Assembly (NCBI RefSeq): GCF_900167975.1
Contig: NZ_FUZU01000002.1
Coordinates: 1,061,501-1,125,500 of the forward strand
Length of the DNA stretch: 64,000 bases
Reading direction: 5' to 3'
DNA from: Ohtaekwangia koreensis
GTDB taxonomy: Bacteria; Bacteroidota; Bacteroidia; Cytophagales; Cyclobacteriaceae
The translations under genes and the position numbers were made by a program. The notes under the pieces are model-generated. The model had not been told where the DNA came from and searched no databases. It saw only the letters and a program-made list of their open reading frames with translations. Positions 36,796 through 45,499 of the stretch are shown one piece after another; the stretch's first letter is position 1; every line of letters starts with the position of its first letter.

Positions 36796-36843
36796 TGTTT
36801 ACCTTTATTAGCATTCGCTCTTTTTTTACGTTCAACCTGGCTT

Positions 36844-37308
36844 ATGAAATTGCCGCTGTCAACTATACCTATTGGTGTACTGCTTGCCGAAGATGATCAA
36901 GATGATCGGTTCTTCTTCAAGAAAGCTATAGATGCGTTGACATTTCAAATTCAGTTCAAAGCCGTTGAAGATGGCCAGGAGCTAATGGAATATCTTTTAG
37001 GAAATTCTGCAATGCTTCCTAATGTTCTGTTTCTGGATTACAACATGCCACGGAAAAATGGCTTTGAATGTCTCTTAGCTATTAAACTAAACCCCAAGCT
37101 ACAGGCGCTTCCGGTTATTATATATTCAACGTATGTACACGAAGAAATTGCTGAGTTGCTTTATGAAAATGGTGCTCACTTATACATTCGCAAAACAGAG
37201 TTCGCAGAGCTGAAAAATTTACTCAATACGATTCTTACACAAATAGCAGAAAACAAATTTGTTCGCCCGCCAAGAGAAAAATTTATTTTTTCATTCTTAA
37301 AGGCATAG
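36844..37308 (+). CDS. single-domain response regulator (Rcp1-like)
   Basis: A 154-residue stand-alone receiver. The acidic cluster is E17-D18-D19 in LLAEDDQDDRFFF, the phosphorylation aspartate sits in NVLFLDYNMP (near 65), and the Thr/Ser and Lys of the active site are in IIYSTYV and YIRKTEF. The DDQDDRFFF and DYNMPRKNGFE motifs match the Rcp1-like receivers that pair with sensor kinases. A C-terminal tail of about 20 residues (FVRPPREKFIFSFLKA) extends past the fold. It precedes kaiC by 26 bases and is the likely target of the kinase at the operon end. Confidence 0.93.
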   Translation: MKLPLSTIPIGVLLAEDDQDDRFFFKKAIDALTFQIQFKAVEDGQELMEYLLGNSAMLPNVLFLDYNMPRKNGFECLLAIKLNPKLQALPVIIYSTYVHEEIAELLYENGAHLYIRKTEFAELKNLLNTILTQIAENKFVRPPREKFIFSFLKA

Positions 37309-37334
37309 CATACTAAACAAAAACATGAGACCTT

Positions 37335-38834
37335 ATGCGAAAAGGTAGAAAATCAAAAGTAACAAAATTTAAATTTTTAAAATCTCTAACCGGTATTCAA
37401 GGTCTGGATGATATTACAACGGGAGGTTTGCCTAAAAACAGACCGACACTTTTGTTGGGCAATACAGGATGCGGAAAAACAATTATGGCCATGGAATTTC
37501 TTGTCAATGGAATTACCAGGTATAATGAGCCGGGTGTATTCATGGCGTTTGAAGAGAAAGCTGACGAACTGATCGTAAATGTAAAATCATTGGGGTATGA
37601 TTTGGATGAGTATGTGGCGAAAAAAAGTATGTATCTCGAACATGTTCGGGTTGACAGCAATGAGAAATTAGCCACAGGTAAATATGATATTGAAGGTTTA
37701 TTTGTAAGACTGGGTCATGCCATTGACAAAATAAAAGCCAAGCGTGTAGTGCTGGATTCGCTTGATACACTTTTCTATGGCTTCGACTATGCTATACTAC
37801 GCTCTGAATTTAAAAGGCTCTTCTCCTGGTTAAAGGAAAAGAATGTAACAGCAATCATTACTGCCGAGATTGGAGACGCATTTCTTACCCGCCATGGATT
37901 AGAAGAATATGTAGCCGACTGCGTGATCCTTTTGGATAATCGCGTAACGAATCAAATTACAACCAGGCGGTTAAGAGTCGTTAAGTACCGTGGCTCGCTA
38001 CATGGTAACAATGAGTATCCGTTTATAATTGATGAAAAGGGGATAACGGTTTTCCCCATTATAGCAGAAGCCCTTCAGCAGAAATCCAGTACCAGGAGAA
38101 TTTCTTCCGGCATTAAAAACCTGGATGAGATGCTGGGTAAAAAAGGATTTTTTGAAGGGAGCAGTATACTTATATCTGGAACAGCGGGTACAGGAAAAAC
38201 AAGTATAGCAGCGGCATTTGTATATAGTGCTTGCCAGGAGAATAGACGGTGTTTGTTTTGCGCCTTTGAAGAAGCACCCAATCAGATCATAAGAAACATG
38301 CAATCGATCGGTTTCAGTCTGAAGCCGTTGGTGGAATCTGAAATGCTCACGTTTTACTATTCAAGACCTACGCTACAAAATCTCGAATTGCATTTTATTG
38401 CTATCAAAAAACTAATAAATGAAATAAGACCTGCTGTGGTTGTTCTTGACCCGATCACGAACCTGATGACCGAAGGCCCTAACAGTGATATCAGATCAAT
38501 GCTGACAAGGTTTGTAGATTTTCTAAAAACGCAGCATATAACAGTAATGTTCACTGCGGCTATAACAGTAGGCTCAATAGAGCGCAATCCCAGTGATGAA
38601 GGAATTTCTTCAATGGTTGATACCTGGATGATGGTTCAGGATATAGAGGTGGATGCCGAGCGCACCCGAAGTCTGTGTGTCATGAAGTCCAGAGGTATGC
38701 CACATTCCAACGAGGTAAAGAAGTTTATAATTTCAAACAAAGGAATCAAATTAAATCCAATTGCTACAGGCAAAACAGATTCGAAAAGAGTTGCCAAAGA
38801 GAATCAGAATTTATTGCCTCAAAATAATCTATAG
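37335..38834 (+). CDS. kaiC: KaiC family ATPase
   Basis: A 499-residue double-domain RecA-like ATPase. CI has Walker A GNTGCGKT at 42-49 and catalytic E73-E74 in FEEKADE; CII has Walker A GTAGTGKT at 282-289 and E312-E313 in FEEAPNQ. Aligning the segment GISSMVDT with the phosphorylation site of cyanobacterial KaiC places S425 and S426 at the Ser431/Thr432 pair, and S420 at Thr426, so both autophosphorylation residues are hydroxyl amino acids. The protein probably forms hexamers and autophosphorylates. The C-terminal tail after residue 470 is short and polar, without the A-loop context needed for KaiA, and no kaiA is present. Confidence 0.95.
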   Translation: MRKGRKSKVTKFKFLKSLTGIQGLDDITTGGLPKNRPTLLLGNTGCGKTIMAMEFLVNGITRYNEPGVFMAFEEKADELIVNVKSLGYDLDEYVAKKSMYLEHVRVDSNEKLATGKYDIEGLFVRLGHAIDKIKAKRVVLDSLDTLFYGFDYAILRSEFKRLFSWLKEKNVTAIITAEIGDAFLTRHGLEEYVADCVILLDNRVTNQITTRRLRVVKYRGSLHGNNEYPFIIDEKGITVFPIIAEALQQKSSTRRISSGIKNLDEMLGKKGFFEGSSILISGTAGTGKTSIAAAFVYSACQENRRCLFCAFEEAPNQIIRNMQSIGFSLKPLVESEMLTFYYSRPTLQNLELHFIAIKKLINEIRPAVVVLDPITNLMTEGPNSDIRSMLTRFVDFLKTQHITVMFTAAITVGSIERNPSDEGISSMVDTWMMVQDIEVDAERTRSLCVMKSRGMPHSNEVKKFIISNKGIKLNPIATGKTDSKRVAKENQNLLPQNNL

Positions 38835-38921
38835 GATTAAAGTAAAACAGCACGTTGAAACGTATGGAGAAAGTTAAAGCTGATTGATCATTTATTTTAT
38901 TTGATAAATACGCATCTTAAG

Positions 38922-39248
38922 ATGTTAAAAAAAATACCTAAAAAGAGAAAAGTAAAGAGTAAAGCTGGAGGTGTTGGTGAAAAATATATTCTCCGATTAT
39001 TTGTCACAGGTATATTGCCGAACTCTACCAGAGCCGTTGTCAACATTAAGGACATTTGCGAAAAATATTTGAAGGGAAGGTATGAATTAGAGATCATTGA
39101 TATATACCAGCAACCAGCCCTGGCCATTGAAGAAAATATTATTGCAATCCCTGTATTAATAAAAAAACTTCCATTGCCCGAAGAGCGGTTAATTGGTGAT
39201 CTGTCCGATACTCAAAGCGTTCTGGAAGGTCTTAATCTTATTAGTTAA
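38922..39248 (+). CDS. kaiB: KaiB family protein
   Basis: The start at the ATG at 38922 gives 108 residues; a TTG at 38901 adds seven. After a basic leader (KKIPKKRKVKSK) comes a complete KaiB thioredoxin-like domain: YILRLFVTG, STRAVVNIKDICEKYLKGRYELEIIDIYQQP, and IPVLIKKLP followed by RLIGDLSDT. The lysine-rich N-terminal extension is longer than in cyanobacterial KaiB. It follows kaiC by 87 bases. KaiB binds phosphorylated KaiC CI in the clock; here the role may be stress or timing related. Confidence 0.93.
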   Translation: MLKKIPKKRKVKSKAGGVGEKYILRLFVTGILPNSTRAVVNIKDICEKYLKGRYELEIIDIYQQPALAIEENIIAIPVLIKKLPLPEERLIGDLSDTQSVLEGLNLIS

Positions 39249-39264
39249 TTCGCTCAATAGGCTT

Positions 39265-40608
39265 ATGGCGAAGAGCAATACGAAACTCTCAGAAGAGATT
39301 AAAAAATTAAAAAAAGAAAAAGCATTGCTCAGGCAACAGCTGGCGGAAGCATTGGAATCTTTTGACACTCTTCAAAAGGGAGGCGTTGATGCTTTCGTAA
39401 TCTCTGATAAAAAAGATCTTAAAGTATATACTGAAGTAACATCAGATAAGAGCTATAGAATTCTGGTTGAAAACATGCATGAAGGTGCGGTGACACTCAA
39501 TAAAGATGGAACTATCCTGTATTGTAATTCATACTTTGCAACCATGGTAAACTGTCCTTTACAAAAGGTAATCGGAGCAACATTCAACAATTTTATCGAT
39601 GATGTTTCAAAGAAAGATTTTGAACTCATGCTTAAGCGCTGCCGAAAGAGCGCTATACGCGAAGAGGTATATTTGTATTCCAAGACGGTTAAAGATCTGC
39701 TGGTGCTCATGTCTATAAACTCCTTGTCGTTGGATAATAAAATTGTGTTAAGTATAATTTTGACTGATTTAACGGTTCAAAATAAAAATCAGCAAGAATT
39801 GAAGCGCAGAGCCGCAGAACTGGAAAAGAAGAATGCTGAACTGGAAATTGCAAATAAAGATCTGACCGCCTTTACCTATGTATCCAGTCACGATCTGCAG
39901 GAACCACTACGGAAAATTCAGAATTTTGTAAGCCTGCTAAACGAAGAAAAAGAAAACTTATCTATAGACGGTAAAGCCTATTTACAAAGAACGTATGAGA
40001 CAGCCAGGCGCATGCGGATGCTTATAGATGATCTGTTGGTTTACTCACGAGCAAAGAATTTTGAACATAAATTTGAAGAAATCGATCTCGCTATAATTAT
40101 AGACGAAGTAATAAGTGATTTCAAGGAAGCAATACTTGAAAAGAATGCAACAATAGAAATTCATGTAGGTTGTAAAGTCAATATTATCAGGTTTCAGTTT
40201 TACCAGATCTTTCAGAATCTTATCAGCAATTCTCTTAAGTTTTCCAAAGTCGGGGAACCATCGCGTATAACAATAAAATCCAATACTATTCGAGGCGGTA
40301 AACGAACAGGCAAAAGCCCTGCTCTGCCCGTGGACAAACTCTCGGCTAAAATGGATTACTGCCATATCATCTATAGCGACAATGGTATTGGCTTCGAGAC
40401 TAAATACAATGAACGTATCTTTGAAATGTTCCAGCGCCTTCACAGCCAGGAAGAATATCAGGGAACCGGCATTGGACTTGCTATTTGTAAACGAATTGTT
40501 GAAAACCATCAGGGTATCATTACCGCCACTGGTAAACCAAACAAAGGTGCCAGATTCGATATCTATATACCTGTTGTATCCAATTCCTCTGCGAAAGCCA
40601 GCAGCTGA
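39265..40608 (+). CDS. PAS-domain sensor histidine kinase of the KaiBC operon
   Basis: The start at 39265 gives 447 residues; the longer frame from 39193 overlaps kaiB and lacks coding character at its N-terminus. An N-terminal coiled coil (EEIKKLKKEKALLRQQL) precedes a PAS domain (about 63-185), a second coiled coil, a HisKA box with His in SSHDLQEPLRKI, and a HATPase domain with the N box QNLISNSLKFS, G1 SDNGIGFETKY and G2 GTGIGLAICKRIV. There is no membrane helix, so it is cytoplasmic. SSHDLQEPLRKIQNF is the phytochrome-like kinase H box, whose usual partners are Rcp1-like receivers such as the first gene here. Confidence 0.9.
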   Translation: MAKSNTKLSEEIKKLKKEKALLRQQLAEALESFDTLQKGGVDAFVISDKKDLKVYTEVTSDKSYRILVENMHEGAVTLNKDGTILYCNSYFATMVNCPLQKVIGATFNNFIDDVSKKDFELMLKRCRKSAIREEVYLYSKTVKDLLVLMSINSLSLDNKIVLSIILTDLTVQNKNQQELKRRAAELEKKNAELEIANKDLTAFTYVSSHDLQEPLRKIQNFVSLLNEEKENLSIDGKAYLQRTYETARRMRMLIDDLLVYSRAKNFEHKFEEIDLAIIIDEVISDFKEAILEKNATIEIHVGCKVNIIRFQFYQIFQNLISNSLKFSKVGEPSRITIKSNTIRGGKRTGKSPALPVDKLSAKMDYCHIIYSDNGIGFETKYNERIFEMFQRLHSQEEYQGTGIGLAICKRIVENHQGIITATGKPNKGARFDIYIPVVSNSSAKASS

Positions 40609-40919
40609 AGATTTACAATTTCATTTTGATCATGCACTGTTTTGGAAGATCTCACCTTCAACGTCATTACTGGTACTGGTCATCTATAGCACCTGATTGA
40701 GTACGAACTACCTCACAATATTTATCGCTAAAATCAGTACCCCTTCAAATCATCATTATATAGGCCTGGTACTCGTAATTCACGTACAAGCTATAGAGGC
40801 TCGCTAATTGCATAGATAGTATAGGATATGCTGTATCCACATCGTTGTGTGAGTTCGTAATCGGCCCCGATACCATTCAATGTTGAAAAGCATTTGGTCA
40901 AAAATAACAATGATAAATC
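40609..40919. other. 311-base spacer before the D-lactate dehydrogenase gene
   Basis: No gene, hairpin with T-run or repeat was found. The only pattern is scattered TATA-rich words. A promoter for the dehydrogenase is presumably in the last 60 bases. Confidence 0.4.
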
Positions 40920-41936
40920 ATGAAGACATTTGCATATAGTGTTCGCGAATATGAACGTCCGTTTCTGGTAGAAGCTGTAGCGCCCAGACACAAGTTAGAG
41001 GTTTCCAAAGCGAGATTGAATGTTGATACAGTACACCTGGCTAAAAATTGTGATGCAATTTCTGTTTTCACCTCCGATGATTGCTCGGGTGTTGTACTTG
41101 AAAAATTACATGAGATAGGCGTTCGGTTTATTGCGTTGCGCTCGGTAGGATACGATCATGTGGATATCAACAAAGCAAGTGAGCTTGGTATCTCCGTTGC
41201 AAACGTACCTGAATACTCACCGTATTCAGTAGCCGAGCATGCTGTTGCTATGCTCATGAGTTTTAATAGAAAGTTTATACTCGCTCAGTCACGCATTCGG
41301 GATCATGACTTTCACCTGGATGGTTTAACCGGATTTGATGTGCATGGAAAAACAGTTGGTATAATTGGTACCGGCAAAATTGGGATGGCGTTTGCCAGAA
41401 TACTAAACGGCTTCGGCACTACAATATTGGCGTATGATCCTGTAGTAAATCCGGATGCTATACTGTTGGGAGTGCGTTACGTTTCACTGGAGGAATTATT
41501 ACAAAAGAGTGACATCGTATCGGTGCATTGTCCTTTGAATGAACAAACGAAGTACTTGCTTTCCAATCCTCAGTTTGCATGGATAAAGAAAGGTTGCATT
41601 CTGATAAATACCTCGCGGGGTGGAATTGTAAAAACAGTAGACCTGATTGAGGCTATTGAAAATGGTCGTTTAGGAGGAGCATGCCTTGACGTTTATGAAA
41701 ACGAAAAAGGATTGTTCTTTGAAGATCACTCAAATACTATACTAGAGGACAAGCTTTATCTCAGACTCTCTGCCCTGGACAATGTTTTGATAACAGGTCA
41801 TCAGGCATTCCTTACATGTGAAGCCTTAAAGGGTATTGCAGAAACTACAGTACTCAACCTGGATTACTGGCAACGTGAAGCGGTATCACCAAATGAACTC
41901 ACCAATATTTCACATATCGAAATTTATCTATATTAG
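40920..41936 (+). CDS. ldhA: D-lactate dehydrogenase (2-hydroxyacid dehydrogenase family)
   Basis: A 338-residue NAD-dependent D-2-hydroxyacid dehydrogenase. The nucleotide-binding GIIGTGKIGMAFARIL loop is near residue 149, the catalytic Arg is in NTSRGGIVKT, the Glu in YENEKGLFFED and the His in GHQAFLTCEAL. The KTFAYSVREYERPFL start and the substrate-binding FIALRSVGYDHVDI segment match D-lactate dehydrogenases. It interconverts pyruvate and D-lactate. It has no close operon partner. It follows the Kai operon in the same direction, but 311 bases separate them. Confidence 0.93.
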   Translation: MKTFAYSVREYERPFLVEAVAPRHKLEVSKARLNVDTVHLAKNCDAISVFTSDDCSGVVLEKLHEIGVRFIALRSVGYDHVDINKASELGISVANVPEYSPYSVAEHAVAMLMSFNRKFILAQSRIRDHDFHLDGLTGFDVHGKTVGIIGTGKIGMAFARILNGFGTTILAYDPVVNPDAILLGVRYVSLEELLQKSDIVSVHCPLNEQTKYLLSNPQFAWIKKGCILINTSRGGIVKTVDLIEAIENGRLGGACLDVYENEKGLFFEDHSNTILEDKLYLRLSALDNVLITGHQAFLTCEALKGIAETTVLNLDYWQREAVSPNELTNISHIEIYLY

Positions 41937-42180
41937 TTCTTGCCTTATTGCTGCTATATATTGAATTATAGGCACAAACTGTTGCAAGTTTAGCGTAGCG
42001 TAATTTCTACTACCAACCAACGCGTGTATACTTTGAAAAGGTAGGGGAACAATTCATCCTTAAACCAGCATTAAATATGAAACGCCAGTCTAACGCTGTC
42101 AATTCCCCTTTCCCATTTTCTATGGAGTAATCTGCATTTATACTAACGTTGATAAAATGGAGAATACACGCAGGCGCGAT

Positions 42181-42789
42181 TTAAAAATGAAACCGATAAT
42201 AAACGCGCACACCGAGTAACGTGGCGTGGTCTTTAATAGTACCCGGAAAATGTTTACGAACAATCGACACCTTCGGCTCTATATATACACGGCGAAAGAA
42301 AACGCCCGCCAGCAGATCAACGCCATTGAACTGCAATCTCAATTCCTCTGGCTCACCGTTGTAAGTGTAATGCAGCGTTTTGCCTACATTATAGAAAGTA
42401 TACCCGGCTCCTATATAAAATGCACCGAAAAATGACTTGGTAACGAACAGCGACTGATCAACATAAAATGTATTCTGCCGGTCTACGCCATTGGGTTTAA
42501 AATAATAAAAGTCATAACGAAGCGTAGTGCCATAGTGTACAGCAACCGAAGGCAGAAATGTATAGCCCGGAGTAACGTTTATACCCGTGCCATTAACGCC
42601 CGCCTGGTAAGCAAAGGGTGCTTGTATGTTTATACTCGATCCACCAGCAGAGCCAGCAGTACTCTGTGTATACAGTATGGTGGTGCGAGCCACCATACCG
42701 ACATCTACAAAGAACTTACTATCATCTTGCTGTGCATAACAGCGGGAGAACAAACTTGTAATACTGAATACGATCAGGGCAACGCGCAT
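42181..42789 (-). CDS. small outer membrane beta-barrel protein
   Basis: A 202-residue exported protein with an N-terminal signal ending at about CYAQQD and about eight amphipathic strands ending in the aromatic RVYYRFHF, a typical outer membrane sorting C-terminus. The alternating YFKPNGVDRQNTFYVDQSLFVTKSFFGAFYIGAGY pattern supports an OmpX/OmpW-size barrel. It lies 9 bases after the unrecognised lipoprotein gene, so both are probably made together. Confidence 0.8.
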   Translation of the reverse strand: MRVALIVFSITSLFSRCYAQQDDSKFFVDVGMVARTTILYTQSTAGSAGGSSINIQAPFAYQAGVNGTGINVTPGYTFLPSVAVHYGTTLRYDFYYFKPNGVDRQNTFYVDQSLFVTKSFFGAFYIGAGYTFYNVGKTLHYTYNGEPEELRLQFNGVDLLAGVFFRRVYIEPKVSIVRKHFPGTIKDHATLLGVRVYYRFHF

Positions 42790-42798
42790 GGGTATATA

Positions 42799-44094
42799 TT
42801 ATTCGGTAGAGAATTGAGCTTCAAAACAACTGGTCTCGATACGGTGCACACACGGGTGGCGCGTGTTGCCGCATACTTTACCATCGCATACGGGCGATGA
42901 ATCCATAACACCCGAAGCCAATGCCTTTTGTGACGAGCGATACATAATGTCGAGCTTCGTAGTGATCATGCCCCAACTGCCATCTCCCTTTAATCCATAC
43001 TCGGCTATAGATACACTCTGCGGCTTTAACCGCGCAGGCCAGTTATCATATTCAAAGAAAACATAGAACACCAGGTTGCCGCGCATCCCTTGATTGTTGG
43101 GTGGATTGGAACCTGCTGTGCGCCAGTCTTCGAAAAACATTTTGTTGAAGGCGGAATAGCAATAGGTAGGATTAGCCTTCTTCAACAGACGATGATCGGG
43201 ATCACCGATCCACTGCGGATCGTGCCGTGAACCATTGAAAGGATTGATGCGCGAACTGAATGTACTATACGAGTGATCCGAAAGATCATTGGCACCCGAA
43301 AGTATATTATCAAGGTCGCACTTTAATTTGAAGTTGCGCAGTTTGCCATGATTCCACGCGGTGTTAGACGACTGACAGTAACCGGCAACAAGACAGATTG
43401 AAGCTCTGGTTGCATCACTTTCCGGCTCAGCTTCCTTCGGCAAATATACTATAGCACCACCGTGATAACTTTCGCTGAGCGATACCACCCATACCTCGTG
43501 CGAGCGTACATACTCTTCATCAACCGTTACTTCTTCCGGCTCGCCCATGGCATTGATCCGCACACCACTCCAACGCGTAAGTTCTTCATCGCCACTATAC
43601 GACACCAGCGTAGGGTTGCTGTTCAGCAAGCCTTTCGCTTTAAGCTGTTCGTATTCCGGTATATAGATCTGCGGGTAGAGCGAAATCATAGTGGTGCTAT
43701 CGGGTATATTAGTGAAGGCTTCCAATGAAACGCTAAACGCTCCTGGTTCAGTATACCGCGATGCAGCAAATGTTTCAAATAATGATGGCGACCGCTCTGC
43801 GAGTACGTTGAGCAGAACATTATAGTCGCCATCGAAACGTTTTTCTACCTCGCGGTATAGCAGCGATCGAAACGCGCCATCTTCCACCTGCGAAAGTATA
43901 CCGTTGCGCAGCACATCCAGGTGATGGGTGAGGTATGCATACTGCTCTGCGGGCGTGAGCGTTTGCAGCAAGCTCTTGTCGTTTTCAAGCACCTGGTGGC
44001 GCACGTTGTTCGCCAGCTCTTCCTTGCAATGGGCGAAAAATAAAATAAATACGATACTGAGCAGGGCATAGCGGCCCGTCTTCATGTGTTCCAT
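42799..44094 (-). CDS. large exported lipoprotein of unknown function
   Basis: A 431-residue protein with a lipobox-like signal (FILFFAHC, Cys at about 23). A second Met at residue 4 gives a more usual start. An all-helical N-terminal half (LTPAEQYAYLTHHLDVLRNGIL; DYNVLLNVLAERSP) is followed by a part with WVVSLSESYHGGAIVYLP and several cysteines, ending in VCDGKVCGNTRHPCVH. The cysteine-rich tail suggests disulfides at the surface. No family is recognised. It is encoded directly upstream of a beta-barrel. Confidence 0.75.
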   Translation of the reverse strand: MEHMKTGRYALLSIVFILFFAHCKEELANNVRHQVLENDKSLLQTLTPAEQYAYLTHHLDVLRNGILSQVEDGAFRSLLYREVEKRFDGDYNVLLNVLAERSPSLFETFAASRYTEPGAFSVSLEAFTNIPDSTTMISLYPQIYIPEYEQLKAKGLLNSNPTLVSYSGDEELTRWSGVRINAMGEPEEVTVDEEYVRSHEVWVVSLSESYHGGAIVYLPKEAEPESDATRASICLVAGYCQSSNTAWNHGKLRNFKLKCDLDNILSGANDLSDHSYSTFSSRINPFNGSRHDPQWIGDPDHRLLKKANPTYCYSAFNKMFFEDWRTAGSNPPNNQGMRGNLVFYVFFEYDNWPARLKPQSVSIAEYGLKGDGSWGMITTKLDIMYRSSQKALASGVMDSSPVCDGKVCGNTRHPCVHRIETSCFEAQFSTE

Positions 44095-44194
44095 GACTTT
44101 AAAGGGATTAGTAGATATAGTATAAAAAAGCCTGGAGGGTTTTATCAGTATGACGGCAAACGTATAGGAGAGGAGCTATAGCGATGGCAACCTG

Positions 44195-44449
44195 TTATGC
44201 AGACTCGGGCGCATGCCAGCGATGCGCATGCCCGGCAGACGAATTGAGCAGTATAAACAGGTTGTATATATTTTCGAGTGAATGGTTGAAGTCTTTCGGG
44301 AGCGCATCATGATGATCGATCAGGTAATCGAAAAGCAGACAAAATAAATTGTCTCGAAGTTCTCCCGGGTGTGTGGTGTTGAGGAAGTGAAGGAACGCTT
44401 CCTGCAGCGGTGGCGCCAGTTGTTTGGATGGATCGGTTGGTGCTTGCAT
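44195..44449 (-). CDS. small protein of unknown function (84 aa)
   Basis: An 84-residue soluble-looking helical protein with no signal or motif. Its C-terminal HSLENIYNLFILLNSS resembles LENIKAIYTLLSHL in the neighbouring protein at 44473-44730, so the two may be related. The start is 23 bases after the stop of that gene, which implies an operon of both. Function unknown. Confidence 0.55.
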   Translation of the reverse strand: MQAPTDPSKQLAPPLQEAFLHFLNTTHPGELRDNLFCLLFDYLIDHHDALPKDFNHSLENIYNLFILLNSSAGHAHRWHAPESA

Positions 44450-44472
44450 AAAACATTATAGTTTAGGTGATG

Positions 44473-44700
44473 TTATTCCTTTAAGAGAAAATTGTTTTTT
44501 ATAGTGAGATGAGATAGCAGGGTATATATAGCTTTTATGTTTTCTAATTCAGGACTGGTACAGCTTTGGAGATTTACTTTGGCCAATAGCTCTATAATTC
44601 CATTTTGATAATTGCTTAGCTCCTGTAAGTCCATGACAGGAATCGTGATTGTATACAATGGTTCTTTCCTGTCATTTCTATTAATCATTTGTAAATACAT
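44473..44700 (-). CDS. small protein of unknown function (about 75 aa)
   Basis: The frame extends to 44730, but that start would overlap the inverted repeat at 44704-44729. The Met at 44700 gives 75 residues and the Met at 44688 gives 71. The protein has ITIPVMDLQELSNYQNGIIELLAKVN and LENIKAIYTLLSHL, likely two helices behind a strand. It is divergent from the XRE regulator and could be regulated by it, as in toxin-antitoxin or small accessory modules, though no toxin motif is visible. Confidence 0.5.
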   Translation of the reverse strand: MYLQMINRNDRKEPLYTITIPVMDLQELSNYQNGIIELLAKVNLQSCTSPELENIKAIYTLLSHLTIKNNFLLKE

Positions 44701-44703
44701 TAT

Positions 44704-44729
44704 TGTCAAATGTACAGAATGTATTGACA
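44704..44729. promoter_or_regulatory. inverted repeat, possible XRE operator
   Basis: TGTCAA (44704-44709) and TTGACA (44724-44729) are inverted 14 bases apart, between the divergent small-protein gene and the XRE gene. The spacing and position suit a helix-turn-helix repressor site, but the half sites are short. Confidence 0.4.
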
Positions 44730-44801
44730 TTTTAATTTATTTGTCATGAAAATATTTACAATCGTCAATAATAACTTTATAATTACCCCTCAATTGAGGA
44801 T

Positions 44802-45020
44802 ATGACAAAGCTTGGTGAATACCTAGAAAGAAGGGCTGTAAATAAATCGCACGTATCAAGGAAGACTGGTATAAGCAAACAGCGGATTAGTGAAATCTCA
44901 TTAAAAGAAACATCACGGCTGCAGGCAGATGAAGTATATCTGATAGCACTCGCTATAGGAGTAAATCCTTGCGAATTGCTTGAATATGTATGTAGCGATG
45001 TGAAATTAGTCGCGAAATAA
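44802..45020 (+). CDS. XRE-family helix-turn-helix regulator
   Basis: A 72-residue protein that is almost only an XRE domain: residues 3-62 form the five-helix fold, with the recognition helix around KSHVSRKTGISKQRISEI and LQADEVYLIALAIGVNPCELLE completing it. It is a probable repressor that binds the divergent region. A strong terminator lies 115 bases after its stop. Confidence 0.85.
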   Translation: MTKLGEYLERRAVNKSHVSRKTGISKQRISEISLKETSRLQADEVYLIALAIGVNPCELLEYVCSDVKLVAK

Positions 45021-45499
45021 ATGAGAAGTGTTATAGTATAGGCGATTTTGATAAACTGTTATTGCCGTTGAGGATTATCTAAAATACTTTTTGCTCCTAT
45101 TGTATTTAAAGTAAGTTATCTTACATTTACTAAGAGCCCATCATGCTATGTTCCTCAAAGGAGCATAGCACGATGGGCTTTTTGTTTTTTACTAACATCC
45201 AAATGTTGAAAGAATTTACAATTGAATTTTAGCATGGTGAATGGTTCGAATTGGTAAAGGAGTAGAACTATACTTTGCTCACGATACCTTTCGGAAATAA
45301 AAACAAAGCTTTCGGAAGCCAGAATATAGCCTTCGGAAAATAATGTTGTTAACGTTATTGTGCGCTGGTTAGTATTGTCTACATAACCCCTAACTTCTAC
45401 GTACAGAATTTTGACGATTTATTTTGATACTAGTGTTAAAGATTGTGGGGATTAATACTTTTTAGAACAGTTTGACTAATTCTTGTAAACATATATATA
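45021..45499. other. 479-base spacer with terminator and TTCGGAA repeats
   Basis: No gene was seen. It holds the strong hairpin at 45135-45190 and, between about 45285 and 45345, three copies of CTTTCGGAA or CTTCGGAA about 25 bases apart, which may be a small operator or remnant repeat. The region is the left edge of the accessory island. Confidence 0.5.
45135..45190 (+). terminator. strong intrinsic terminator after the XRE gene
   Basis: Arms at 45135-45155 (beginning AGCCCATCA) and 45159-45179 (ending GATGGGCT) pair at about 19 of 21 positions with a very short loop, and TTTTTGTTTTTT follows from 45177. It clearly ends plus-strand transcription. Confidence 0.85.

Larger units (their letters stand above)
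36308..36843. other. 536-base region, largely non-coding
   Basis: It contains the terminator of the CsbD-like gene and one weak minus-strand frame (36577-36795). The remainder shows no clear coding pattern. The promoter for the KaiBC operon should lie in its last 60 bases; a TACCTTTA box follows TTG there, but the fit is only partial. Confidence 0.45.

Noticed and set aside
39193-39264. Upstream extension of the Kai-operon kinase
   Set aside because: It overlaps the end of kaiB and encodes a segment without kinase-like character; the ATG at 39265 gives a natural N-terminus.
36844-40608. A full cyanobacterial-type circadian oscillator
   Set aside because: No kaiA is present in the window and KaiC has a short polar tail; only KaiB, KaiC and two-component genes can be supported.
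45285-45345. TTCGGAA repeats as a CRISPR or origin-like iteron set
   Set aside because: Only three short imperfect copies, no replication gene nearby and no regular spacing.
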